From assembly GCA_036394915.1 (NCBI GenBank), contig DASWEE010000073.1, positions 1-7,038 on the forward strand: 7,038 bases of DNA, given 5' to 3'. The first letter of the stretch is position 1. The number at the start of each line of letters is the position of its first letter. The position numbers and the translations under genes are program-made. The notes beneath the pieces are model-generated. The model did not search any database. It was not told the DNA's origin and saw only the letters and a list, made by a program, of their open reading frames with translations. The DNA comes from JACDER01 sp036394915 (lineage in GTDB: Bacteria; Actinomycetota; Thermoleophilia; Gaiellales; Gaiellaceae). Below, in pieces: positions 1-4,133 of the stretch.

Positions 1-1
1 C

Positions 2-574
2 CTCGTCGACTTCTCCCAGTTCAAGAAGCTGATCGACGATCTCGGCGGAGTGACGATCGACGTCCCCGCGAAGATCCGCTCGAACAAGTTCGACTGCCCC
101 TTCAAGACCCAGGCGCAGTGCGACCGCTGGCCGGGCTGGCGCTTCGCCAAGGGGCTGCAGCAGATGAACGGGCAGCGCGCGCTCGTCTACTCGCGCATCC
201 GCGAGAACCTGCTCGACCCGAGCGAATCGGACGCGACGCGGGCGATCCGGCAGCAGCAGGTGATCCAGGCGATCTCGAGCAAGCTGACGAGCTTCGGCAC
301 GCTGTTCAAGATGCCGTTCATCGGCGGCGACCTCGTCCGCCCGGTGGCGACCGACCTCACCGCCGGCCAGTTCGTCCAGCTCGGCTGGGTCAAGTTCCGC
401 GGCCACACCCTGCGCTGCCGCCTGGGCGGGACCGCCGACGGCACGGGCTACATCATCGCCGACGAGGAGAGCCGGGCCGTGATCCAGATGGTGCTCGGCA
501 AGTCCGCCGCGCAGCCGCCGATTCCCGGGTCGCTGTACGGCTCCGGTTGCGTCAGCGGGAAGGCGCAGCTCTGA
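2..574 (+). CDS. LCP (LytR-CpsA-Psr) family glycopolymer transferase, C-terminal part
   Basis: The reading frame is open from the left edge, so the N-terminus (membrane anchor and first part of the catalytic domain) lies outside; about 190 residues are visible. Seen: the segment LVDFSQFKKLIDDLGGVTID, then RALVYSRIREN followed by RAIRQQQVIQAI. These match the second half of the LCP catalytic domain, where the GGV strand and the conserved arginines of the R-x-R and RQQ region contact the polyprenyl-phosphate substrate. Known of the family: membrane-anchored enzymes that act outside the cell and move anionic glycopolymers (teichoic acid, arabinogalactan or capsule) from lipid carriers to peptidoglycan. 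After the domain there is a tail of about 90 residues containing two cysteines (CRLGG and GSGC) that could pair outside the cell. The gene ends 7 bp before the operator of the next unit, with no terminator hairpin seen. Exact polymer substrate unknown. Confidence 0.88.
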   Translation, partial: LVDFSQFKKLIDDLGGVTIDVPAKIRSNKFDCPFKTQAQCDRWPGWRFAKGLQQMNGQRALVYSRIRENLLDPSESDATRAIRQQQVIQAISSKLTSFGTLFKMPFIGGDLVRPVATDLTAGQFVQLGWVKFRGHTLRCRLGGTADGTGYIIADEESRAVIQMVLGKSAAQPPIPGSLYGSGCVSGKAQL

Positions 575-581
575 AGCACTT

Positions 582-604
582 CTGTAGCACAATTCATGCT
601 ACGG
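582..604 (+). promoter_or_regulatory. Inverted-repeat operator of the first mazEF-type unit
   Basis: Arms at 582-590 (CTGTAGCAC) and 596-604 (ATGCTACGG) are separated by AATTC; the core GTAGCA/TGCTAC pairs perfectly and two outer positions mismatch. It overlaps the -10 hexamer at 600-605. The same element with perfect arms precedes the paralogous unit at 6499-6521, which supports function. Inferred role: binding site for the RHH antitoxin, alone or with its toxin, giving autorepression. Confidence 0.6.
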
Positions 605-605
605 T
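600..605 (+). promoter_or_regulatory. -10 element of mazEF-type unit 1 (leaderless)
   Basis: TACGGT fits actinobacterial TANNNT and is preceded by TGC, an extended -10. Exactly 6 nt separate it from the GTG start at 612, so transcription should begin at or next to the start codon. No convincing -35 is seen at 16-18 bp. The paralogous unit has TACAGT at the same distance. Confidence 0.55.
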
Positions 606-611
606 CTGGGT

Positions 612-863
612 GTGTCGCGTTCGCTTCACGTCCGTCTCGACGACGAGGCAGCCCTGGCCCTCGATATCGTCCGCAACTCGATCGGGATGACCGATTCCGA
701 GGCCGTTCGCACGGCGCTGCGGGAGGCGGCCGAACGCCGCCGCCGGCGAGCTGCGCTACGGGAAGAAGCGAAGCGCCTCGCCGCCGACCCGGACGATACG
801 CGCGAGCGCCGTGCGGTGATGGCGGACATGGATGCGCTCGCGCCCGAGTGGCCTCCCGAGTGA
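612..863 (+). CDS. Ribbon-helix-helix antitoxin of MazF-type pair 1
   Basis: This 83-residue protein begins with SLHVRLDDE, a typical RHH (CopG/Arc-like) beta strand, followed by two helices (to about residue 40) containing TDSEAVRTALREAA. An arginine block (RRRRR) and an acidic, Trp-containing tail (DMDALAPEW) follow. In such antitoxins the N-terminal half dimerises and binds the operator, while the tail wraps around and blocks the toxin. The start is GTG at 612: the paralogue at 6529 starts with ATG at the homologous position, and both lie 6 nt after a -10 hexamer. The stop overlaps the toxin start by 4 bases. The protein is about 77% identical by eye to the antitoxin at 6529-6777. It is the partner of a MazF/PemK toxin, but is not homologous to classical AbrB-fold MazE, so no symbol is given. 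Confidence 0.88.
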   Translation: MSRSLHVRLDDEAALALDIVRNSIGMTDSEAVRTALREAAERRRRRAALREEAKRLAADPDDTRERRAVMADMDALAPEWPPE

Positions 864-1174
864 CGCGCGGAGACGTCTATAGCGTTCATCTCCCGCGCGC
901 ACGCGGCCACGAGCAGAATGGCTCGCGGTGCGGAGTGATCGTGCAGACGGACGAGCTCATCGATCTCTCGACCGTGATCGTCGCCCCAACGTCCCGCAGC
1001 GCCGCACCGACCTCGTTTCGACCGGAGATCGACGTCCGGGGCCAAGCTACGCGAGTGCTCGTCGAGCAGCTCCGCGCTGTCGATCTCGACCGCCTTCGCG
1101 AGCAGGTCGGGCGACTGTCGTTCTCTGAGCAGCGCGCCGTCGACGACGCGCTGGCGCTCGTGCTCGGCATCTAG
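860..1174 (+). CDS. mazF: MazF/PemK-type endoribonuclease toxin 1
   Basis: This 104-residue protein starts at GTG 860, inside the antitoxin stop (GTGA overlap). The start TRGDVYSVHLP is the conserved N-terminal strand of PemK/MazF toxins. It is followed by RGHEQNGSRCGVIVQTDEL (the G-x-R-x-x-V-I-V-Q type strand carrying the catalytic arginine), STVIVAPTS, where the family has its conserved Thr/Ser, and a C-terminal part TRVLVEQLRAVDLDRL. Length matches the family (about 100-115). Family role: ribosome-independent mRNA interferase cutting single-stranded RNA at short motifs to stop growth. About 75% identical by eye over 88 residues to the partial toxin at 6774. Its stop lies 3 bp from the stop of the convergent HEPN gene, leaving no room for a terminator. 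The cleavage motif cannot be predicted from sequence. Confidence 0.92.
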   Translation: MTRGDVYSVHLPRARGHEQNGSRCGVIVQTDELIDLSTVIVAPTSRSAAPTSFRPEIDVRGQATRVLVEQLRAVDLDRLREQVGRLSFSEQRAVDDALALVLGI

Positions 1175-1177
1175 AAG

Positions 1178-1552
1178 CTACTCGCCGAGCATCCCGGCGA
1201 CGGCCGTGACGAACCGCTCCGCGTTGTCGACGACAAGCCGGGCCTGCTCCTCCGAGGCCGGTCTGGCCTCGTAGTCGCCCAGCTCCCGGATCTGTTGCGC
1301 GCGCCTTGCCTCCGCCACGAGCTCGGGATCGAAAGCCCCTCCGGTCGCGAACTCTTGCTCGAATGAAGTCCATACCCCGCTGTGGGTCTTCGCGTACAGG
1401 TCACGCTCGCTGAGCGCCGCCCGAGCCGCATAGAGCATCGCGTAATAGGCGGCACTCGCTGCGTCGGCGAGATGGCCTGACGCAAGAGCGTCGCGCGCCC
1501 CGAGGAGCCGCTCCCGAGCCTGGTCCATGAACTCCTTCGAGCGTGGGCTCAT
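1178..1552 (-). CDS. HEPN-domain toxin of an HEPN/MNT pair
   Basis: This 124-residue protein starts at ATG 1552, overlapping the nucleotidyltransferase stop by 4 bases (ATGA). It is largely helical. SAAYYAMLYAARAALSE is the hallmark HEPN helix, and R50-DLYAKT-H57 fits the catalytic R-x4-6-H motif of active HEPN RNases at its long end (6 spacers). THSGVWTSF and QIRELGDYEARPASEE complete the pattern of the Pfam HEPN group. Known: HEPN proteins encoded beside minimal nucleotidyltransferases act as RNase toxins, and in characterised pairs the MNT neutralises the toxin by transferring AMP to a tyrosine near the active site. Inferred here: toxin, with the DY at residues 93-94 a candidate modified tyrosine. 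The unit is convergent with mazF 1, 3 bp between stops. A longer frame upstream of 1552 exists but overlaps the MNT gene and is rejected. Confidence 0.87.
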   Translation of the reverse strand: MSPRSKEFMDQARERLLGARDALASGHLADAASAAYYAMLYAARAALSERDLYAKTHSGVWTSFEQEFATGGAFDPELVAEARRAQQIRELGDYEARPASEEQARLVVDNAERFVTAVAGMLGE

Positions 1553-1926
1553 CGCACGGCCCGAAGGTCGACCTTGTCCCGATCGACCTCCTGGATGTAG
1601 AAGGACTTGATCCGGCGGCGGCCCTCGAGCCACTCCGGGTCGAAGAGTTGGAAGGAGAACCAGAAGGAGCTCGCGCCTTCGTCCTGGGCGGCCTGCCAGA
1701 GGGCGCGGTTGACGAGGTCCCAGTCTTCGTCGCCTCGTCGGGTGACAACCATGACGTCCACGTCGGACTCCTCGCGACGCGGCTCGCCACGTGCGCGGGA
1801 TCCATAGAGCCACACGTCGACGAGGTCGTGCCCGAGCCGCTCCTCCAGCAGACCGAGGAAGCGCGAGAGCGTGCGCCGCTCGACCTCGCTGAGCGTTGTG
1901 CCCTCGAGGCTGTCGACGCTCGCCAT
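1549..1926 (-). CDS. Minimal nucleotidyltransferase (MNT) antitoxin of the HEPN/MNT pair
   Basis: This 125-residue protein starts at ATG 1926, the only methionine in a sensible place and 6 nt after a TACACT hexamer. The catalytic motif is VWLYGSRARGE (G42-S43) followed by ESDVDVMVV (D55 and D57), the G-S-...-D-x-D signature of the DNA polymerase beta-like minimal NT fold. The gap between GS and the first Asp is 11 residues rather than the usual 10. A later strand, FWFSFQLFDPEWL, may supply the third acidic residue (D96). Family role: in HEPN/MNT systems the enzyme uses ATP to AMPylate the HEPN toxin and so inactivates it. First gene of a two-gene operon, translationally coupled to the HEPN gene. 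The region upstream is not its own but a broken mazF, so the promoter sits right at the cassette edge. Confidence 0.88.
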   Translation of the reverse strand: MASVDSLEGTTLSEVERRTLSRFLGLLEERLGHDLVDVWLYGSRARGEPRREESDVDVMVVTRRGDEDWDLVNRALWQAAQDEGASSFWFSFQLFDPEWLEGRRRIKSFYIQEVDRDKVDLRAVR

Positions 1927-1932
1927 GACCGC

Positions 1933-1938
1933 AGTGTA
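1933..1938 (-). promoter_or_regulatory. -10 element of MNT/HEPN operon (leaderless)
   Basis: On the minus strand this reads TACACT, with 6 nt before the ATG at 1926. It fits TANNNT and the same spacing as the other units. No -35 match or palindrome was recognised upstream, where the mazF remnant begins about 20 bp away. Confidence 0.5.
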
Positions 1939-1956
1939 GGGAGGGCGGAAGTCAGC

Positions 1957-2109
1957 CGAGCGATCACGCTTGCAGGCCGTGAGACCCGTGTCCTCGCCGA
2001 CCAGACGACCGCGGTCGATCCGCAACGACTGGGCCGGTCGGCAGGACGGCTCGACGCCGACGAGCTGCAAGCGGTCGACGAGGCGCTCGCGCTCGTGCTC
2101 GGGCTTTGA
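1957..2109 (+). pseudogene. mazF 3' remnant (C-terminal half only)
   Basis: The frame ending at TGA 2107-2109 encodes a stretch beginning near ITLAGRETRVLADQ, continuing TTAVDPQRL and AGRLDADELQAVDEALALVLGL. This aligns without gaps to the last 49 residues of MazF 1 (IDVRGQATRVLVEQ... AVDDALALVLGI), with about 26 identities by eye. The N-terminal half with the catalytic strands, and the whole partner antitoxin, are absent. On its left the MNT promoter begins within about 20 bp; on its right the sequence passes into vapB. So the remnant is what is left of a third mazEF-type unit, cut on the left where the MNT/HEPN cassette abuts. The exact left edge is uncertain by about 15 bp. It cannot be an active toxin. 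Confidence 0.75.
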
Positions 2110-2125
2110 CCTCGAGCACAAGAGC

Positions 2126-2284
2126 ATGGGGCAGGTCGCGTCCGAGCTGCTGGCGCGAGCTCTGCGCGAAAGGGATCGCGGGAGCACCGAGTCCCCGTTC
2201 CGCTGGACCCACCGCGATCTCGGCGTCCCACGCGTCGATCTCGAGGACAAGGAAGCGGTCCGCGCGATCCTCGACCGCGCGTGA
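2126..2284 (+). CDS. N-terminally truncated VapB-type antitoxin
   Basis: The frame encodes MGQVASELLARALRERDRG... RWTHRDLGVPRVDLEDKEAVRAILDRA, 52 residues from ATG 2126. In actinobacterial VapB proteins a segment like KSMGQVASELLARAL forms the second RHH helix and normally follows about 25 residues (the MRTT-type DNA-binding strand and first helix); the Asp-Leu-Glu-Asp-Lys tail binds VapC. Here those first residues are missing: upstream of EHKS the frame runs into out-of-frame mazF remnant sequence that ends at 2109. The stop overlaps the vapC start by 4 bases, so the operon end is intact. Inferred: the toxin-binding half may still be made, by reinitiation after the mazF-remnant stop 16 bp upstream or from ATG 2126, but DNA binding and the native promoter are lost. 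Alternatively it is a non-expressed pseudogene. Confidence 0.6.
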   Translation: MGQVASELLARALRERDRGSTESPFRWTHRDLGVPRVDLEDKEAVRAILDRA

Positions 2285-2715
2285 GCGTCAGCGTCGACGC
2301 CAACGTCCTCGTCTATGCGTCGAACGAGGCCGATCCGGTCTACGAGCCCGCCCTCGAGCTGGTCGAACGGCTGGCGGCCGGGCCCGGGCTCGTCTACCTG
2401 TTCTGGCCCGTCCTGGTGGAGTACCTACGGATCGTCACGCACGCGGCGATTCTCCCTCGCCCGCTGAGCGCCCGAGACGCCGTCGGGAACGTCGATTCCT
2501 TGCTGGCGCAGCCCCACGTGCGGACACCCGGCGAGCTCGACGGCTTCTGGGACGTCCTTCGAGCGGCGGGGGCCGACCGTGCCCGCGGCAACGACGTCAG
2601 CGACCTGCACCTGGTCGCCCTGATGCGCCAGCACGGCGTGTCCACGATCTACACGCTCGACCGTGGATTCCGGCGGTTCGAGGGCCTCGATCTCCGCGAT
2701 CCGTTCGCGTCCTAG
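2281..2715 (+). CDS. vapC: VapC-type PIN-domain RNase toxin 1
   Basis: This 144-residue protein starts at GTG 2281 within the vapB stop (GTGA). It has the PIN-domain acidic residues: D6 in SVDANVLVYASN, E47 in VLVEYLRIV, D108 in NDVSDLHLVALM, and D127 in IYTLDRGFRRF. Length and the order of motifs match VapC toxins of the kind with a long loop after the first strand. Family role: Mg-dependent endoribonuclease, usually cutting tRNA or rRNA at one site, held inactive by VapB. It appears intact, although its antitoxin has lost the N-terminus. Its last 126 nt are copied, with about 91% identity, at 3218-3343. No promoter of its own is seen, so expression depends on read-through or on the mazF/vapB junction region. 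Confidence 0.9.
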   Translation: MSVSVDANVLVYASNEADPVYEPALELVERLAAGPGLVYLFWPVLVEYLRIVTHAAILPRPLSARDAVGNVDSLLAQPHVRTPGELDGFWDVLRAAGADRARGNDVSDLHLVALMRQHGVSTIYTLDRGFRRFEGLDLRDPFAS

Positions 2716-2734
2716 AAGCGCCCGAGACGGCGAG

Positions 2735-2740
2735 TAAGCT
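2735..2740 (+). promoter_or_regulatory. -10 element of hicBA (leaderless)
   Basis: TAAGCT lies in the 32-bp gap after vapC, 7 nt before the ATG at 2748. It fits TANNNT and the uniform spacing of this region. No operator palindrome was recognised, in keeping with the short HicB that lacks a DNA-binding domain. Confidence 0.5.
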
Positions 2741-2747
2741 TTCACCT

Positions 2748-2948
2748 ATGCAACTGACCGCGGCCATCACTCACGAGCCTCCCTGGTATGTGGCCCGCTG
2801 CCTCGAGGTCGAAGTGGCGAGCCAGGGCGAGACGGTCGATGAAGCTTTGGCGAACCTCAAGGAAGCGCTCGAGCTCTACTTCGAGGATGCCCCGGCTCCG
2901 GACGTGATCGGGCCGCCGATCATCGCCTCGGTCGAAATCGCTGCGTGA
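2748..2948 (+). CDS. hicB: HicB-type antitoxin (short form)
   Basis: This 66-residue protein, MQLTAAITHE then WYVARCLEVEVASQGETVDEALANLKEALELYFED, is the classic HicB partial RNase-H-like fold: a strand facing the substrate, the A-x-C/x-E-V-E-V-A-S-x-G-x-T-x-x-E-A segment, and a long helix with NLKEALELY. The HicB core binds HicA and covers its catalytic histidine. There is no C-terminal RHH or helix-turn-helix DNA-binding domain, so autoregulation by this protein alone is unlikely. It starts at ATG 2748, 7 nt after TAAGCT, and its stop overlaps the HicA start by 4 bases. Gene order hicB-hicA is the reverse of the E. coli order but common elsewhere. Confidence 0.9.
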   Translation: MQLTAAITHEPPWYVARCLEVEVASQGETVDEALANLKEALELYFEDAPAPDVIGPPIIASVEIAA

Positions 2949-3166
2949 GCCCACGCCTTCCGGTCGTCTCTGGATCGGAAGCGGTGCGGGCGCTCCGAAA
3001 GGTCGGCTTTGCGCGGGTGAGTCAACGCGGCAGTCACATGAAGCTCAGGAGCGCGGCAGGAAGAACGGCCATTGTTCCGCTTCACCAAGAGCTCGCTCCA
3101 GGGACTCTGCGCTCAATTCTCCGGCAGGCCGGCCTCTCACCGGACGAGTTTGGGAAGCTCGTCTGA
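2945..3166 (+). CDS. hicA: HicA-type mRNA interferase toxin
   Basis: This 73-residue protein starts at GTG 2945 (GTGA overlap with hicB). It shows the full HicA pattern: VVSGSEAVRALRKVGF (helix 1), VSQRGSHMKL with catalytic H31 in the G-S-H motif, AIVPLHQELAPGTLRSILRQAGLSPDEFGKLV (strand and second helix). This is the dsRBD-like fold. Family role: translation-independent mRNA cleavage, neutralised by HicB. Complete and apparently active. Its stop at 3166 is followed after about 30 bp by the vapC remnant. Confidence 0.92.
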   Translation: MSPRLPVVSGSEAVRALRKVGFARVSQRGSHMKLRSAAGRTAIVPLHQELAPGTLRSILRQAGLSPDEFGKLV

Positions 3167-3196
3167 CAGGCCCCAGATGTTGGCGGTTGCCTCACC

Positions 3197-3343
3197 TTCA
3201 CGGCCGGGACCCACAGCAACGACGCCGGCGACCTGTACCTGGTCGCGCTGATGCGCCAGCACGGCGCGTCCACGATCTACACGCGCGACCGTGGATTCCG
3301 GCGGTTCGAGGACCTCGATCCCCGCGATCCGTTCGCTCCTTAG
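3197..3343 (+). pseudogene. vapC 3' remnant, partial copy of VapC 1
   Basis: The frame ending in TAG 3341-3343 encodes THSNDAGDLYLVALMRQHG, ASTIYTRDRGFRRFEDLD and PRDPFAP. It matches the last 42 residues of VapC 1 without gaps; comparing 3218-3343 with 2590-2715 by eye gives 115 of 126 identical bases, and the identity runs on into AAGC after the stop. Upstream (3197-3217, FTAGTHS) it no longer resembles VapC 1 at the DNA level but would fit a related VapC. The N-terminal strand with the first Asp and the Glu of the active site are missing, so it cannot be active. No start codon in a plausible place and no antitoxin. It sits between hicA and the convergent Phd/VapC unit, and nothing else is recognised in 3167-3368. 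Confidence 0.85.
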
Positions 3344-3368
3344 AAGCACCGGCGTCGAGCTCTCGGAT

Positions 3369-3767
3369 CTACTTGCGATCCGCGGGCGCGGCTGTCGCCA
3401 TTCCCATCGCCTCGGCCGCGGCCAGCAAGCGGCGGTCATAGCTGATCAAGACGCCGAGGTCCTCGCCCAGCTCGAGCGCCGTCGCGAGGTGGATCGAGTC
3501 AAGAGAACGGAGCGGTGCAGGGTCGATCTCGACGGCGCGCTCGAGGACGCCCTCGGCCAGCGGAATGAGAGCGACATCCCTGAGCAGCGCAGCTGCTCGC
3601 TCGAACGTGCTCCCGTCCGCTTGGCGAGCTGCTCTCAACACCTCGACGCGGAGCAGCCGGCTCGAAGCTCGCTCGGGCCACTCCCGAAGCCGCTCGATCA
3701 GAGCATCCGTCTCGTCCTCCTCCTTGACCAGCTTGACGAAGGCCGAGGAATCGAGATAGGCGATCAT
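3369..3767 (-). CDS. vapC: VapC-type PIN-domain RNase toxin 2
   Basis: This 132-residue protein starts at ATG 3767, overlapping the antitoxin stop by 4 bases (ATGA). PIN residues: D6 in MIAYLDSSAFVKL, E42 in RLLRVEVLRAAR, D90 in LRSLDSIHLATALEL, D111 in LISYDRRLLAAAEAMGM. It belongs to the subgroup with DSSA-V-K-L and SLD-x-x-HLA, clearly different from VapC 1, so the two toxins were acquired separately. Family role: site-specific RNase controlled by the co-encoded antitoxin. The frame stays open upstream into the antitoxin gene, but the motif order and the overlap fix the start at 3767. Complete. Confidence 0.92.
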   Translation of the reverse strand: MIAYLDSSAFVKLVKEEDETDALIERLREWPERASSRLLRVEVLRAARQADGSTFERAAALLRDVALIPLAEGVLERAVEIDPAPLRSLDSIHLATALELGEDLGVLISYDRRLLAAAEAMGMATAAPADRK

Positions 3768-4054
3768 CGCCGCCCGAGGAGCTCCTCCCGCTGCTCGGCG
3801 ACGAGCTCGCTCAACGGCCGCTCGCCGGGACGACGCGGCAGCGGCGCGCCGTGGTCGAGCAGGTCGCCGGCCGGCCGGCTCGCCCCGAGCTCGGCGACCG
3901 CCCGGTCGACCGCCGACCGGCCCCCGGGAAGCGGTGCCAGCACCGCCACCGGTTCCCCCCGCCGGGTGACCTCCAGCGTCTCGCCGCGCTCGACGCGGCG
4001 CAAGTGCACGCTGAGGTTCTGTCGCAACTCCCTGACTGTCACCTTGGCGTCCAT
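3764..4054 (-). CDS. Phd/YefM-type antitoxin paired with VapC 2
   Basis: This 96-residue protein begins MDAKVTVRELRQNLSVHLRRVERGETLEVTRRGEPVAVLAPL, the Phd/YefM fold: a short strand, the helix R-E-L-R-Q-N-L, then the G-E-x-x-x-V-T-R-R-G-x-P-V-A-V-L hairpin. The N-terminal half dimerises and binds DNA; the rest (Pro/Arg-rich with DLLDHGAPLP and a terminal helix) should cover the VapC active site. It starts at ATG 4054, 7 nt after a TACACT hexamer and inside a 25-bp palindrome, so it should repress its own promoter. Phd-type antitoxins paired with PIN toxins of this subgroup are common in actinobacteria. Confidence 0.9.
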   Translation of the reverse strand: MDAKVTVRELRQNLSVHLRRVERGETLEVTRRGEPVAVLAPLPGGRSAVDRAVAELGASRPAGDLLDHGAPLPRRPGERPLSELVAEQREELLGRR

Positions 4055-4075
4055 GTGCGTCAGTGTAGCACATGG
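4051..4075 (-). promoter_or_regulatory. Operator palindrome over the phd-vapC start and -10
   Basis: Perfect 8-bp arms CCATGTGC (4051-4058) and GCACATGG (4068-4075) are separated by 9 nt. The left arm contains the start codon of the Phd antitoxin and the spacer contains its -10 hexamer, so a bound dimer would block both. Likely autoregulatory site for the Phd-type antitoxin; inferred from position and symmetry. Confidence 0.6.
4062..4067 (-). promoter_or_regulatory. -10 element of phd-vapC (extended, leaderless)
   Basis: On the minus strand TGCTACACT gives an extended -10 (TGC plus TACACT), 7 nt before the ATG at 4054. The preceding bases GTGCTACA are identical to the promoter half-site of mazEF-type unit 2. 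Confidence 0.6.
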
Positions 4076-4076
4076 C

Positions 4077-4100
4077 CTCGCGCTCGTGCTCGGGCTCTAG
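4077..4100 (+). pseudogene. Possible mazF tail scrap (last 7 codons and stop)
   Basis: The codons read LALVLGL then TAG. This equals the end of the mazF remnant at 2086-2109; the first 20 bases are identical to 2086-2105. MazF 1 ends in LALVLGI. It lies directly behind the phd-vapC promoter. The tract is short and rich in GCTCG, which also occurs by chance in this genome (for example in the nearby signal-peptide coding region), so this is tentative. Confidence 0.35.
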
Positions 4101-4120
4101 GCAAAACCGGCGGATTCGTC

Positions 4121-4126
4121 TAGGGT
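4121..4126 (+). promoter_or_regulatory. -10 element of the secreted protein gene (leaderless)
   Basis: TAGGGT lies 7 nt before the GTG at 4134, fitting TANNNT and the spacing seen at the TA operons. It is divergent from the phd-vapC promoter about 55 bp away. No -35 or palindrome recognised. Confidence 0.45.
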
Positions 4127-4133
4127 CGAATCG

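Noticed and set aside
118..690. Long Arg/Pro-rich frame overlapping lcp and the first antitoxin
   Set aside because: Shadow of high-GC coding sequence; crosses the operator and a real gene boundary.
1970..2284. A 104-residue frame that would give VapB a long N-terminus from TTG 1970
   Set aside because: Its upstream half is the mazF remnant read out of frame, rich in Arg/Ser, with no RHH strand.
582..4100. Integron-like TA cassette array
   Set aside because: Units lie on both strands, and no attC-like imperfect palindromes or integrase are visible between them.
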